Positions 1 to 9,282 of a stretch of DNA of 64,000 nucleotides are shown here, piece after piece. Positions within the stretch are counted from its first letter, which is position 1. Every line of letters begins with the position of its first letter. This DNA comes from CAVQBJ01 sp963710725 (GTDB taxonomy: Bacteria > Actinomycetota > Thermoleophilia > Solirubrobacterales > Solirubrobacteraceae), in contig CAVQBJ010000008.1 of NCBI GenBank assembly GCA_963710725.1, positions 1,674,001-1,738,000 on the forward strand, in the 5' to 3' direction. Both the position numbers and the translations under genes were made by a program. Under the pieces are notes generated by a model. That model ran no database searches. It saw only the letters and a program-made list of their open reading frames with translations, and was not told where the DNA came from.

Positions 1-362
1 TGGGCGTTGCCGTAGGCCACGATGTCGAAGTCCGAGGGCAGCGAATACGTACGCACGAGCGCACCGGCCGGAGAGAAGACCCAGATCTTGCGCGTGCAGC
101 ACAAGCCCTCGATCGCGCCCTGCACGTAGGCGGTGCCGTCGGGGCCGGCGACGACGTCGGCGACCGCCAGCGCCCGCTGGCGAGCACCGACGCGCGTGAG
201 CGTTGGTGTCGCGGCGGCGCTCGCTGCGGCGCCGGCGCCGAGCGCCACCGCCAGGGCGAGCGCCGCGCCGGCCCGGCCGGCCGCGCGGCGTCCTCCCGAC
301 CGGCGCGCGGTCGGGCGTCGCTCGTCGTGGCCTGGGCGCTGCGGCAGCCGATCCCCGGTCAA
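1..362 (-). CDS. Secreted protein, N-terminal part (propeller-like), partial
   Basis: The gene runs off the left edge of the window; 120 codons are visible. A TTG start at 362 lies just behind an AAGGGGGGAACGA ribosome-binding stretch; there is no equally good ATG. The product begins with an Arg-rich stretch (about residues 1-33), then an Ala/Leu hydrophobic segment ending in Ala-rich residues (about 34-58), which reads as a signal peptide. The mature part starts TRVGARQRALAVADVVAGPD and continues with a GPDGTAY strand and a CC pair, recalling NHL/SMP-30-type beta-propeller blades. The fold is an inference from a short fragment. Third positions are almost all G or C, so the frame is very likely real. 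Confidence 0.6.
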   Translation of the reverse strand, partial: MTGDRLPQRPGHDERRPTARRSGGRRAAGRAGAALALAVALGAGAAASAAATPTLTRVGARQRALAVADVVAGPDGTAYVQGAIEGLCCTRKIWVFSPAGALVRTYSLPSDFDIVAYGNA

Positions 363-516
363 TCGTTCCCCCCTTGGTGCGTTGGCGCGGCGACGCCGTC
401 GCCCGTGCGTGACATGTGCTGCGGCCGATTATGCAGGGCCGGTGGGGGCGGCGCTACAGCGCCATCATCGCCCTCGCGCCGTGCCGCAGGTGGCGCGACC
501 GCATCCGGCGGGCCGA

Positions 517-855
517 TCAGCCCGCCGCGCCCCACACGAGCAGCGATTGCGGATCGTCGGGGTCGACCTTGACGGTGACGTTCGCTCCCTCGGCGATGCC
601 CTGCAGCGTGGCGTCGTGCAGGGACTGCGAGAGGTGCACCTGGTAGTCCTCGCCACCCTCGGGATGAACGGTCAGATCGAACTCGATCTGATGCCCGCCT
701 CCGAGCTGGGTACCGACTTCTCGCATCGAGTCGACCGTCGCGGGCGTCTGCACGCCGGACGCGTTGATCCGCATGATCTTGTCGCGTTCGCCGGCCTGGC
801 CGACCGGATTGAGCGCCTGCTTGGCGGTGCCCTTCATCCTGTCGAGAAAGCCCAT
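517..855 (-). CDS. Small conserved protein of unknown function, 112 aa
   Basis: Soluble 112-residue protein without a signal peptide. It opens MGFLDRMKGTAKQAL, a short amphipathic helix, followed by an all-beta segment (about residues 32-108) with the pattern ASGVQTPATVD ... EFDLTVHPEGGEDYQVHLSQ ... VKVDPDDPQSLLVW. This layout, a helix and then a small beta domain ending in a V-x-DPxDP motif, is common in uncharacterised actinobacterial proteins; no catalytic residues stand out. A good ribosome-binding site (AAAGGGGAGCAGG) precedes the ATG. It is divergent from the padR-type gene across 173 bp. No specific function can be given. Confidence 0.75.
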   Translation of the reverse strand: MGFLDRMKGTAKQALNPVGQAGERDKIMRINASGVQTPATVDSMREVGTQLGGGHQIEFDLTVHPEGGEDYQVHLSQSLHDATLQGIAEGANVTVKVDPDDPQSLLVWGAAG

Positions 856-1028
856 CCTGCTCCCCTTTCCCTTCTGAGCCGCCGTCCTCCTGGACGGAGG
901 CGGCGGGGCCGCCTCCGCGGCCTGTGGGCAAGCCTAGACGCAAGCGGCGACCCGAACGGCGATGTCGACCGCCACCGTCCTACACTCGAAGCTCGGCGAT
1001 GGCTCGCGGGGAGGGCTCCGGTCACGGT

Positions 1029-1595
1029 ATGAAACTGCAGAAGGGCGCATACTTCGTTCTCGGCATGATCGGCACGGGTTGCCGGTCCGGATACGAGATC
1101 TCAAAGATGGCCGAGATCACGAGCCGGTTCTTCTGGGCGGCCGGGGACGGTCAGGTCTATCCGCAGCTGCGCAAGCTCGCCGACGCCGGGCTCATCGAGG
1201 GGGAGCGCGAGACGCAGGGCGAGCGCGAGCGCAACGTCTACGAGCTCACCGACCCGGGGCGTGAGGCGCTCGATGATTGGCTGCTCTCCCCGGCCGCACC
1301 GATGTGGGAGCTTCGCGACGAGGGCCTGCTGAAGCTGTTCTTCGCCGATCGCCTCACGACCGCCCAGCTGCGCGAGCGGGTCGCGATCCTGCGCGACTCC
1401 CACGAGCGCGCCGTCGAGCGCCTGTTGGAGATCGAGCCGATCGCTCGCTCCCGGCCGGGCGCGCTTCTCACCCAGCAGCATGGCCTCGCCCTCCACCAGG
1501 CGGCCGTCGAGTGGTGTGACCGGCTCGACGAGGGGCTCGCGAAGGCCCGGCCCGGTACGCGGGCAGCGACGACGCTCCGCGCGATCCTGCCCTGA
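1029..1595 (+). CDS. PadR-family transcriptional regulator
   Basis: 188-residue DNA-binding protein. Residues 1-85 form a PadR winged helix: GAYFVLGMIGTGCRSGYEI is the first helix pair, GQVYPQLRKLADAGLIEGE the recognition helix and start of the wing, and RNVYELTDPGREALDDWL closes the wing. Residues 90-175 are the helical C-terminal dimerisation domain (PadR_C/VirR type). I chose ATG 1029 because GGGGAGGGCT lies at a suitable distance; an in-frame ATG at 999 would add ten residues. The gene points at the MmpL exporter 158 bp downstream. PadR repressors often control neighbouring export genes in response to small molecules, so control of the exporter is a reasonable inference; no operator was recognised. 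Confidence 0.9.
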   Translation: MKLQKGAYFVLGMIGTGCRSGYEISKMAEITSRFFWAAGDGQVYPQLRKLADAGLIEGERETQGERERNVYELTDPGREALDDWLLSPAAPMWELRDEGLLKLFFADRLTTAQLRERVAILRDSHERAVERLLEIEPIARSRPGALLTQQHGLALHQAAVEWCDRLDEGLAKARPGTRAATTLRAILP

Positions 1596-1753
1596 GGCCC
1601 GGCCGCGCCCGCGGGCGCCGCCGTCATCCCGCAGGCACGACCGGGCCAACTACGTAGGAACTCCACTCTGCAACACCGATGGCGCCGTGTCTCGGCCGCC
1701 GTACGTTGCCATTCGAGGGTTCACGAGTTCGTCACAACCGCGGAGGGTGGGTC

Positions 1754-4700
1754 ATGATCGGTCTTGCCAACACGGCAGTGCGCCATCCCAGGGCCGCGCT
1801 CGCCATCGCAGCGATCGTCACGATCACCCTCGGCCTCATCGGCCTCGGCGTCGATCACTCGCTGTCCCCGTCCATCACGACGGTCCCGGGCACCCAGTCC
1901 GCGACCGCCCAGTCGATCGCCACCGCCCGCTTCGGGCCGACCCAGCTCGTCCCGATCCTGCTCGAGGGCCCGAAGGCGAAGCTCGACGTCGAGGGCCCCG
2001 CGCTCGTACGCGCACTCGTCAAGCGACCGCACACCCGCGTCCTGTCGGCCTGGGATGCCGGTGTGGCCTCGGCGGGCCTGCGGCCGAGCCCGACCGCCGC
2101 GATGATCGTGGTGTCGGTCGACCGCTCCGAGCAGGACGCGACCACCTATGACCAGCCCCAGATCACGGCGCTCGTGCATCGCGAGACCTCCGGCCCGGTG
2201 CGCGCCTACATCACCGGCCAGCCCTCGATCGACGCGGCGATCAAGTCCCAGTCGATCTCGACGACGCGCCGCGACGAGCTCATCGCGCTCGGCATCCTCT
2301 TCCTGCTGCTGCTCGTCGGCCTGCGTGCCCCGCTGGCCGCGGCGACGGTGACGGTGGTCGGCGCCGCCACCGTGTTCGCGGGGATGGGCGTGATGGCGCT
2401 CGTCGGCAAGGCGACCCCCACCGACCCACTCGCCCTCGCCACCGCCACGATGACGGGTCTGTCGCTCGGCGTCGCCTTCTCGCTCATGATCCTCGACCGC
2501 TTCCACCAGGAGGAGGACGCGCATCCCCGGGCGGCGGCGCTCGCCGCGTCCGAGGCCGTGCTCACGAGCGGGCGCACGATCCTGCTCGCCGGCACGGGCT
2601 CCGTCCTGGCCCTCGTGCTGGCCGACGTGTTCGGACCGACGAAGGTGCTCACCTCGCTCGGCACGGGCGCCGTGCTCTGCGCGCTGCTGGCGACCGGCGC
2701 CGCGGCCGTGGTCGTCCCGGCCACGCTGACGCTATGGGGCAACCAGATGAACAGCTGGCGCCTGCCGACCCCCGGGTTCGTCGCCCGCAGCTGGGAGCAC
2801 CTCGCCGGGGGCGGCGGCTCGTGGGTGAGGCGCCACGCCGCCGCCGCCGGGGCGATCGCCACGGCCGTGCTCATCCTGCTCGCGATCCCGGCGCTCTCGA
2901 TGACGACCGGCCCCACGAACGTGAAGCTGCTCCCGCCCTCGAGCTCGGCGCGCGTGGCCTTCACCGAGGTCGCCCGCGTGATGGGCCCCGGGTGGCCGAC
3001 GCCGTACAACGTCATCGTCGCGAACCCGAACGGGCCGATCACGACGACCAGGACGCTCGCGGCGCTCGACGCCGTGCAGACGACGATCGCCAAGGATCCC
3101 GCCGTCGCCTCGGTTACCGGACCGGGCGAGTTCAGCTCCCAGGACAAGCAGCTCCAGGCCCTGCCGACGTCGCTGAACAGCTCCTCGAAGCTCATCTCGG
3201 GCGCGAAGGTCAGCCTGCTGCAGCTCGTCAACGGCCTCGGCCAGGCCGGCAGCGGCGCGTCGCAGATCCAGTCGGGCCTCGTACAGGCCAGCGGCGGTGC
3301 GGGCCAGTTGCACAGCGGCTCGGGCCAGGCGCAGTCCGGCGCGGGCCAGCTGCACGCCTACCTCGGCCAGGCCCAGGCCGGCTCGGCGACGCTCGCCGCC
3401 GGCCTCAACCAGGCGCTCGCCGGCGCCACCGCGCTGAAGAACGGCGCCAGCCAGGCGCTCGCCGGATCGACCCAACTGACCAGCGGGCTCGCCCAGGCGC
3501 AGGGTCCGGTCGTCGCCGGCCAGCCGTCGTTCAAGCAGCTCGCGGCGCTCACCGCGGGCACGAGCGGCACGCTGACCGGGCTCAAGGGTCAGGCCGATAC
3601 CGCCGCGGGCGCCATCGCGAGTGCGCAGAACGCACTGCAGGGGATGACCACGGGCAAGAACGATCCGCAGTACGGCGCCGCCGTCGCGGCGCTCAACCAG
3701 GCGCAGAGCGCCGTCGCCGGCCTCTCGAGCGGCGTCGGCGGCGCAACCTCGAACGCCGCGACGGCGGCGAGCCTCGCGGGCGTCATCGCCAGCCAGGCGG
3801 CCACGCTGGCGAGCGGTCTGACCCAGCTGCACAACGGCGCCGCCCAGCTGCAGGCCGGCATCGAGCAGCTGCGCGGCGGCAACGTCCAGCTCGCGACCGG
3901 CATCGGCCGCCTGTCGACCGGCGGCGGGCAGCTGACCACCGCGCTCGGTCAGCTGCGTACCGGGGCCGGGACGCTCGAGAGCGGCCTCGCCCAGCTGACC
4001 GGCGGCGCCGGCCAGCTCGAGAGCGGGCTCTCGAGCGGCGTCAGCCCGACCGGCCAGCTCGTGAACGGGCTCGGCATCATGCAGGCGAGCGTCGCCAAGT
4101 TCCGTGGTCAGCTTCCCAACACGGCCCAGCTCGCCGAGCTGCAGCAGCAGTCACCGGGCCTGTTCAACTCCGGCTACTTCATGCTCGCCGCCGTCGCCGG
4201 CGCTCTGCCCGCCAATCGCAACGCCGCGACGTTCGCCGTCAACGTCGCGAACGGCGGCAACACCGGCCAGATCGTCGTCATCTCCAAGTACCCGTCGACC
4301 GACGCCCGTAGCGTCGCCCTCGGCGCGCGGCTCGAGAGCACCATCACGCACTTCGCCGCGGTCAACCACCTGCAGGCCGCCGTCGGCGGCCCGATGGGCA
4401 GCCTGAACGACTACCAGAGCAGCGCGCAGGCCCGCCTGCCGTGGGTCATCCTCGGCGTGGCCCTCGGCCTCGCGCTGTTCCTCGGCCTCGCCCTGCGGGC
4501 GGTCGTCCTGCCGATCGTGGCCGTCGTGTTCAACCTGCTCACGACCGCAGCGGCGTTCGGCGTCCTGCAGCTGCTGTTCGGCGGCTCGGACCCGCCGCTC
4601 GGCGGGCCGGGCTACATCGACCCGGTCTCGATCACGGAGATCTTCGCGGCCATCTTCGGCCTGTCGATCGTGTTCGTGATCCTGCTGCTGACCCGCACCG

Positions 4701-5044
4701 AGGAGGCCTTCAGCGACGGGGCAGACGTCGACGAGGGGCTGGCGCGCGCGATGCGCGGCACGGCCGCGGTGTCCGTCGGGATGGGTCTGCTCATGCTCGC
4801 GGTGATGGTGACGTTCGCCACCACCGCGCTGATCCCGATCCGCGAGATCGGCGTCGGCGTGGCCACCGTGGTCCTGCTCGATGTCCTGCTCCTCCGGCCG
4901 GTCCTGCTACCGGCGGCGATCGAGGTGATGGGCCACGGCGGCTGGTGGCCGACCCGCGTGCGCGACGCCGCGCCGAAGCAGCCACGCCAGCGCCGGCCAC
5001 GTCCGTCGCTGCGCCACCGAACCACCCAACAGATGGAGCCGTAA
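1754..5044 (+). CDS. MmpL/RND-superfamily membrane exporter
   Basis: 1,096-residue inner-membrane transporter of the MMPL family. The start ATG follows GGAGGGTGGG. A first membrane helix lies at about residues 12-32; after an extracytoplasmic loop comes a helix cluster at about 175-330, another helix near 365-385, and a second cluster at about 896-1060, the duplicated RND layout. Between the two halves, about residues 490-770, is a long Gly/Gln/Ser-rich array of units such as SGLAQLTGGAGQLESG, probably a coiled coil, as in MMPL proteins with YhgE/Pip-like loops. RND exporters of this type use proton flux to move lipids or hydrophobic compounds. The next gene (acyl-CoA ligase) starts 4 nt after its stop, and an acyltransferase follows, pointing to lipid export; the substrate is unknown. 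Confidence 0.9.
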   Translation: MIGLANTAVRHPRAALAIAAIVTITLGLIGLGVDHSLSPSITTVPGTQSATAQSIATARFGPTQLVPILLEGPKAKLDVEGPALVRALVKRPHTRVLSAWDAGVASAGLRPSPTAAMIVVSVDRSEQDATTYDQPQITALVHRETSGPVRAYITGQPSIDAAIKSQSISTTRRDELIALGILFLLLLVGLRAPLAAATVTVVGAATVFAGMGVMALVGKATPTDPLALATATMTGLSLGVAFSLMILDRFHQEEDAHPRAAALAASEAVLTSGRTILLAGTGSVLALVLADVFGPTKVLTSLGTGAVLCALLATGAAAVVVPATLTLWGNQMNSWRLPTPGFVARSWEHLAGGGGSWVRRHAAAAGAIATAVLILLAIPALSMTTGPTNVKLLPPSSSARVAFTEVARVMGPGWPTPYNVIVANPNGPITTTRTLAALDAVQTTIAKDPAVASVTGPGEFSSQDKQLQALPTSLNSSSKLISGAKVSLLQLVNGLGQAGSGASQIQSGLVQASGGAGQLHSGSGQAQSGAGQLHAYLGQAQAGSATLAAGLNQALAGATALKNGASQALAGSTQLTSGLAQAQGPVVAGQPSFKQLAALTAGTSGTLTGLKGQADTAAGAIASAQNALQGMTTGKNDPQYGAAVAALNQAQSAVAGLSSGVGGATSNAATAASLAGVIASQAATLASGLTQLHNGAAQLQAGIEQLRGGNVQLATGIGRLSTGGGQLTTALGQLRTGAGTLESGLAQLTGGAGQLESGLSSGVSPTGQLVNGLGIMQASVAKFRGQLPNTAQLAELQQQSPGLFNSGYFMLAAVAGALPANRNAATFAVNVANGGNTGQIVVISKYPSTDARSVALGARLESTITHFAAVNHLQAAVGGPMGSLNDYQSSAQARLPWVILGVALGLALFLGLALRAVVLPIVAVVFNLLTTAAAFGVLQLLFGGSDPPLGGPGYIDPVSITEIFAAIFGLSIVFVILLLTRTEEAFSDGADVDEGLARAMRGTAAVSVGMGLLMLAVMVTFATTALIPIREIGVGVATVVLLDVLLLRPVLLPAAIEVMGHGGWWPTRVRDAAPKQPRQRRPRPSLRHRTTQQMEP

Positions 5045-5048
5045 CGAC

Positions 5049-6898
5049 ATGACGACAACTACCCCCACATCCGCCCTGCCGCCCGTCGAGGAGCGGTCCA
5101 CCCACGCGACGACGCTCGGCGAGATGGTGATGCGGGCGGGCGAGCGCGGCGATCTCGTCGCGCTGCGCCACCCGCGCGAGGGTGGCGATGGCCGAGGTCA
5201 CCTACGGCGAGCTGCGCGAGCGCGCCCGCGTGATCGCCCGCGGCCTCATCGCGATCGGCATCGAGCTGGGCGACCGGGTGTCGATCCTCGGCTCGACGAG
5301 CGCCGAGTGGACGGAATGCGACCTCGGCTCGTGGTGCGCGGGCGCCGTCGTGGCGCCGATCTACCACACCAACTCGCCGGCCGAGTGCCAGCACGTCCTT
5401 GGTCACTCCGGCGCGCGCCTCGTCTTCTGCGAGGACGCCGCGCAGGCCGCGAAGATCGCCGCGATCCGCGACCAGTGCCCCGATCTCGAGCACGTCGTCG
5501 TCATCAACGACGGCGAGGTGGCGGACGCGATTTCGCTCGCCGAGCTGCGACGGCTCGGCGCTGCAATCGACGCCGACGACGTCGACGAGCGCGTCGCCGC
5601 CACCGGCCCCGGCGATCTCGCCACGATCGTCTACACCTCTGGCACGACCGGGCCGGCGAAGGGCTGCATGCTCACGCACGAGAACTTCCTCGCGGCCACG
5701 CGGATGATCCGCGGCCAGCTGCTGCTCGACCGGGTCGTCCCGACCGTCTACATGTTCCTCCCGCTCGCGCACGTACTCTCGCGCGAGACGCAGGCGGTCG
5801 TGCTCGACGTCGGCGGCACGATCGTCTACTGGGGCGGCGACCCCAAGCGGATCGCCGACGAGCTCGCGGCCGCCAACCCGACCCATTTCCCGGCGGTGCC
5901 GCGGATCTACGAGAAGCTGCACACGGCGATCGTCGACGCCGTCGAGGAGCAGCTGCCCTACGTCGGCGGCGCCGTGCTGCGCTGGGCGCTCGCGCAGGGG
6001 CGCAACGCTCGCGCCGCGCAGCGCGCCGGGCGGCGCCTGAACCCGATCGCCGCCGCGCAGTACGACATCGCCGACCGGCTCGTGCTCGCGAAGGTGCGGC
6101 GGGCCTTCGGCCGGCGACTCGTGATGGCGCTCGTCGGCGCGGCGCCGATCGCGCCCGAGCTGATCGAGTTCTTCGACGCCTGCGGCGTGCTGCTACTCGA
6201 GGGCTACGGCCTGACCGAGAGCTGCTCGGTGGGCACGGTCAACCCGGCCGCGCGCACCGCGCGCCGGCACGATCGGCCGCCCGGTGCCCGAGTGCGAGGT
6301 GCGGATCGCGCCCGACGGCGAGATCCTGATGCGCGGCCCGCAGATCTTCGCGGGCTACTTCCGCGACGAGGCGTCGACCGCCGAGGCGGTCGACGAAGAC
6401 GGCTGGCTGCGCACCGGCGACCTCGGCTCGCTCACCGACGACGGCTACGTGCGGATCACCGGGCGCAAGAAGGACCTCATCATCACCTCGAGCGGCAAGA
6501 ACATCACGCCGACGAACATCGAGAGCGCGCTACGCGAGACGCGCTGGATCTCCGAGGCCGTCGTCTACGGCGACCAGCGGCCCTACCTCGTCTGCCTGCT
6601 CACGCTCGACCGCGACGAGGCGCCGAAGCTCGCCGAGCACCTCGGCATCCCGCCGAACGCCGCCACGATGGCGCTCGACGACGGCGTCAACGAGGCGATC
6701 CGCCACGACGTCGACGAGGTCAACAAGCGCTTCGCCCGCATCGAGCAGATCAAGCGCGTCGGGATCCTCGACCACGAGCTGTCGCAGGCCGCCGGCGAGC
6801 TGACCCCGACGCTGAAGGTCAAGCGCAACGTCGTGTACGGCAAGTACGCCGACTTCCTCAACGATCTCTACGAGGACCAGAGCCATGCCCACAACTGA
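5049..6898 (+). pseudogene. Long-chain acyl-CoA synthetase (FadD-type), broken by two frame shifts
   Basis: AMP-forming acyl-CoA ligase of about 610 residues if its three frames are joined. Frame one gives MTTTTPTSALPPVEERSTHA and stays coherent to about 5170. Frame two (about 5175-6268) carries VTYGELRERA, the P-loop IVYTSGTTGPAKG and the adenylate motif LLEGYGLTESC. Frame three (about 6270-6898) carries GTIGRPVPECEVRIAPDGEI, the hinge GWLRTGDLG and the C-terminal lysine region RKKDLIITSSGKNITP. All key motifs are intact; only the frame fails. The second break is explained by one extra C in cgcgccggc near 6269. Either the enzyme is inactivated or the sequence has errors. It would activate fatty acids for the acyltransferase whose ATG overlaps its 3' end by 14 nt. 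Its start lies 4 nt after the exporter. Confidence 0.8.
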
Positions 6899-8312
6899 TT
6901 CCCACCGCCGCCGCATGCCGCCGGCCGATGCGGCCTGGCTGCACATGGATCGCCCGACCAACCTGATGGTCATCAACTCGGTGTGGCTGCTCGACGAGCC
7001 GATCGACCCGCAGCGGTGGCGACGCGTGATCGCCGAGCGACTCGTCGCACCGTATCCGCGCTTCCGCCAGCGCGTCGTCGAGCCGCGGCTCAAGCTCGGC
7101 ACGCCGCATTGGGAGAATGACCCGGGCTTCGACCTCGACCATCACATGCACCGCCGCGGCCTCTCGCAGCCCGGGGACGAGACGGCCCTGCAGGAGCTGA
7201 TCGGCGACCTCATGGCCACGCCGCTCGATCACGCCAAGCCGCTGTGGGACATGTACCTCATCGACGGTCCCGGCTCCGGATGCGCGGTGTATACCCGCAT
7301 GCACCACTGCATCGCCGACGGGATCTCACTGGCGCGCGTCAGCCTCGCCCTCACCGACACGGTGGCCGACGGCGACCGCTTCGACGGCTGGCTGTCCCCG
7401 CGCAGCGACCCCGCGCGCGGGCGTCTCGGCGCAATCACCGCGCCGGTGCGAGCCACCGCGTCGGTCGCCTCGACGACGGCTCGCGAGGGTCTGCGCGCGC
7501 TCGCGCACCCGGGGCGCGCGGTCGACCTCGGCGCCTTCGCCGCCCGCGAGCTGTCGGCGCTCACACGACTCGTGTTCCTGTCGCGGGACTCCGACACCTC
7601 GCTGCGCGGCGACCTCGGCACGAGCCGCAAGGTGGCCTGGACGTCGCCGCTGCCACTCCAGCAGATCAAGGACATCGCCCACGCCCAGGGCGCCACCGTC
7701 AACGACGTGCTGCTCGCGGCGATCAGCGGCGCGCTGCGCAGTTACCTCGTGAGCCAGGGGGAGGCGCCGCAGCGGATTCGGGCGCTGGTGCCGTTCAACC
7801 TGCGACCGGCCGACCGGCCGATTCCGCGCGAGCTCGGCAATCACTTCGGGCTTGTGTTCCTCGACCTGCCGGTCGATGTCGCCAATCGCCGCGGTCGCCT
7901 GCGCGACGTCAAGACGGGGATGACTACGATCAAGGAATCACCTGACGGACCGCTCACCTACGTCGTCCTGGAGGCGATGGGATTGGCCCCTCCAAAGATC
8001 GAGACCCTCGGGATCGACATGTTCTCCGCCAAGGCCTCGGCCGTGATGACGAACGTGCCGGGCCCCCGTGAGCCGATCTACCTGGCCGGCTCGCGCGTCG
8101 GTGCGGTGCTCGTGTGGGCGCCGACGTCGGGGAGCGTCGGGATGAGCATCAGCATCCTCAGTTACAACGGCGAGGTCACCGTCGGGCTGATGGTCGACGC
8201 CCACCTGGTGCCCGAGCCGCAGCGCATCGTCGACGAGCTCGGGCGCGAGGTCGCGGCGATGGCGCGCCTGGCCGCGAAGGCGCGTAAGGCCGTCGAGCCG
8301 ACCGCGAGCTGA
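6885..8312 (+). CDS. WS/DGAT-family O-acyltransferase (wax ester/triacylglycerol synthase)
   Basis: 475-residue acyltransferase that transfers acyl groups from acyl-CoA to fatty alcohols or diacylglycerol. The condensation-type active site HHCIADG sits at residues 140-146 (HHxxxDG), preceded by the typical N-terminal PPADAAWLHMDRPTNLM. The family motifs LWDMYLIDG (about 120-128) and, in the C-terminal domain, NDVLLAAISGALR and VMTNVPGPREPIYLAG are present. Length is typical (about 450-480). The ATG lies inside the end of the acyl-CoA ligase, indicating translational coupling: the ligase would supply the acyl-CoA and the MmpL protein could export the product. Whether it makes wax esters, triacylglycerol or another lipid ester cannot be told from sequence. 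Confidence 0.92.
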   Translation: MPTTDSHRRRMPPADAAWLHMDRPTNLMVINSVWLLDEPIDPQRWRRVIAERLVAPYPRFRQRVVEPRLKLGTPHWENDPGFDLDHHMHRRGLSQPGDETALQELIGDLMATPLDHAKPLWDMYLIDGPGSGCAVYTRMHHCIADGISLARVSLALTDTVADGDRFDGWLSPRSDPARGRLGAITAPVRATASVASTTAREGLRALAHPGRAVDLGAFAARELSALTRLVFLSRDSDTSLRGDLGTSRKVAWTSPLPLQQIKDIAHAQGATVNDVLLAAISGALRSYLVSQGEAPQRIRALVPFNLRPADRPIPRELGNHFGLVFLDLPVDVANRRGRLRDVKTGMTTIKESPDGPLTYVVLEAMGLAPPKIETLGIDMFSAKASAVMTNVPGPREPIYLAGSRVGAVLVWAPTSGSVGMSISILSYNGEVTVGLMVDAHLVPEPQRIVDELGREVAAMARLAAKARKAVEPTAS

Positions 8313-8319
8313 CCGCGCG

Positions 8320-9282
8320 GTGGCGGACGCATCCGCACGCCCGGGCCGGGGCGATACCCCGGCCCCGCGGATCGCCGTGTTCGCCCCGCATCCGCTGCTG
8401 ACGGTCACGCTCGAGCGCGAGGGCGCCGATCGCGACAGCGTCCACTTCCACCCCGCCGGCCAGGGGGTGTGGGTGGCGCGCATGGCCACGCGCCTCGCCG
8501 CGGCACCGGTGCTGTGCTCGTTCCTCGGCGGCGAGTGCGGCGCGCTCATCGAGCCACTCCTGCACGACGTCGCCCCGGGGGGCGTGCACGTCGTGCCGAC
8601 GACCGCGGCAAGCGGCTGCTACGTCACCGACCGGCGCTCGGGCGAGCGCGAGATCCTCAGCTCCACGCTGGCCGAGCCGCCCTCGCGCCACGAGGTCGAC
8701 GACCTCTTCTCGGCCACCTGCGCAGAGGCGATCGCCTGCGGATGGCTCGTGGTCACGAACCCGCTCCCCGGCGACTCGCTCCCGCTCGAGCTCTACGGCG
8801 ACCTCATCGCCGACGCGCGCGCGAACGGCGCCCGCGCCCTCGTCGACCTCTCGAGCCCACGCCTGGATTCGGCGCTGCGCGGCGGGCCCGAGCTGGTCAA
8901 GTGCAACGACTGGGAGCTCGCCGAGTTCGTGCGCGGGCCGGTATCCGAGCCGGCGCAGCTGCGCGCGGCGGCCGACCGTCTGCGCGCCGCCGGCGCGCAG
9001 ACGGTCGTGGTGACCCGCGGCGAGCGCCCGGCATTCGTGCTCGGCGAGGACGGCGCCTTCGAGCTCGTGCCGCCGCGCTTCGAGCACGGCTTCCGCGAGG
9101 GCTGCGGCGACGCGATGATGGGCGCGCTCGCCGCCCGCCTCGCCCACGGCGACCCGCTCGAGCGCGCGCTCGTGCTCGGCGCCGCCGCCGGCGCGGCGAA
9201 CTTCCTGCGCCGCGGGCTCGGTAACGCCTCACGCGAGGTCGTCGAGCAGCTCGCCGGCGACGTCGTCACCAGGGCGGCGTGA
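8320..9282 (+). CDS. PfkB-family sugar kinase (1-phosphofructokinase-like)
   Basis: 320-residue ribokinase-fold kinase. It begins 7 nt after the acyltransferase with a GTG. N-terminal strand RIAVFAPHPLLTVTLE resembles the LacC/FruK subfamily, where the protein starts with a N-P-x-x-D/T motif; HFHPAGQGVWVARMATRLAA is the substrate region (GGKGxNVA in relatives). The C-terminal signature reads FREGCGDAMMGALAARLAHG, with the catalytic Asp of the usual GAGD motif preserved. The replacement of the usual lysine in the GGKG motif by glutamine (AGQG) is unusual, so the substrate may differ from fructose-1-phosphate or tagatose-6-phosphate. It overlaps the convergent phosphatase gene by 17 nt. Function beyond phosphorylation of a sugar-like substrate is not supported. 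Confidence 0.8.
   Translation: MADASARPGRGDTPAPRIAVFAPHPLLTVTLEREGADRDSVHFHPAGQGVWVARMATRLAAAPVLCSFLGGECGALIEPLLHDVAPGGVHVVPTTAASGCYVTDRRSGEREILSSTLAEPPSRHEVDDLFSATCAEAIACGWLVVTNPLPGDSLPLELYGDLIADARANGARALVDLSSPRLDSALRGGPELVKCNDWELAEFVRGPVSEPAQLRAAADRLRAAGAQTVVVTRGERPAFVLGEDGAFELVPPRFEHGFREGCGDAMMGALAARLAHGDPLERALVLGAAAGAANFLRRGLGNASREVVEQLAGDVVTRAA

Noticed and set aside
1649..1660. Shared caactacgta at 1651 and near 51621
   Set aside because: Ten bases in two promoter-like regions, but no common position relative to the genes; could be chance.
2734..4311. 525-codon frame inside the exporter
   Set aside because: Shadow frame with low-complexity Arg/Pro composition; the MMPL frame has membrane helices and a good start.
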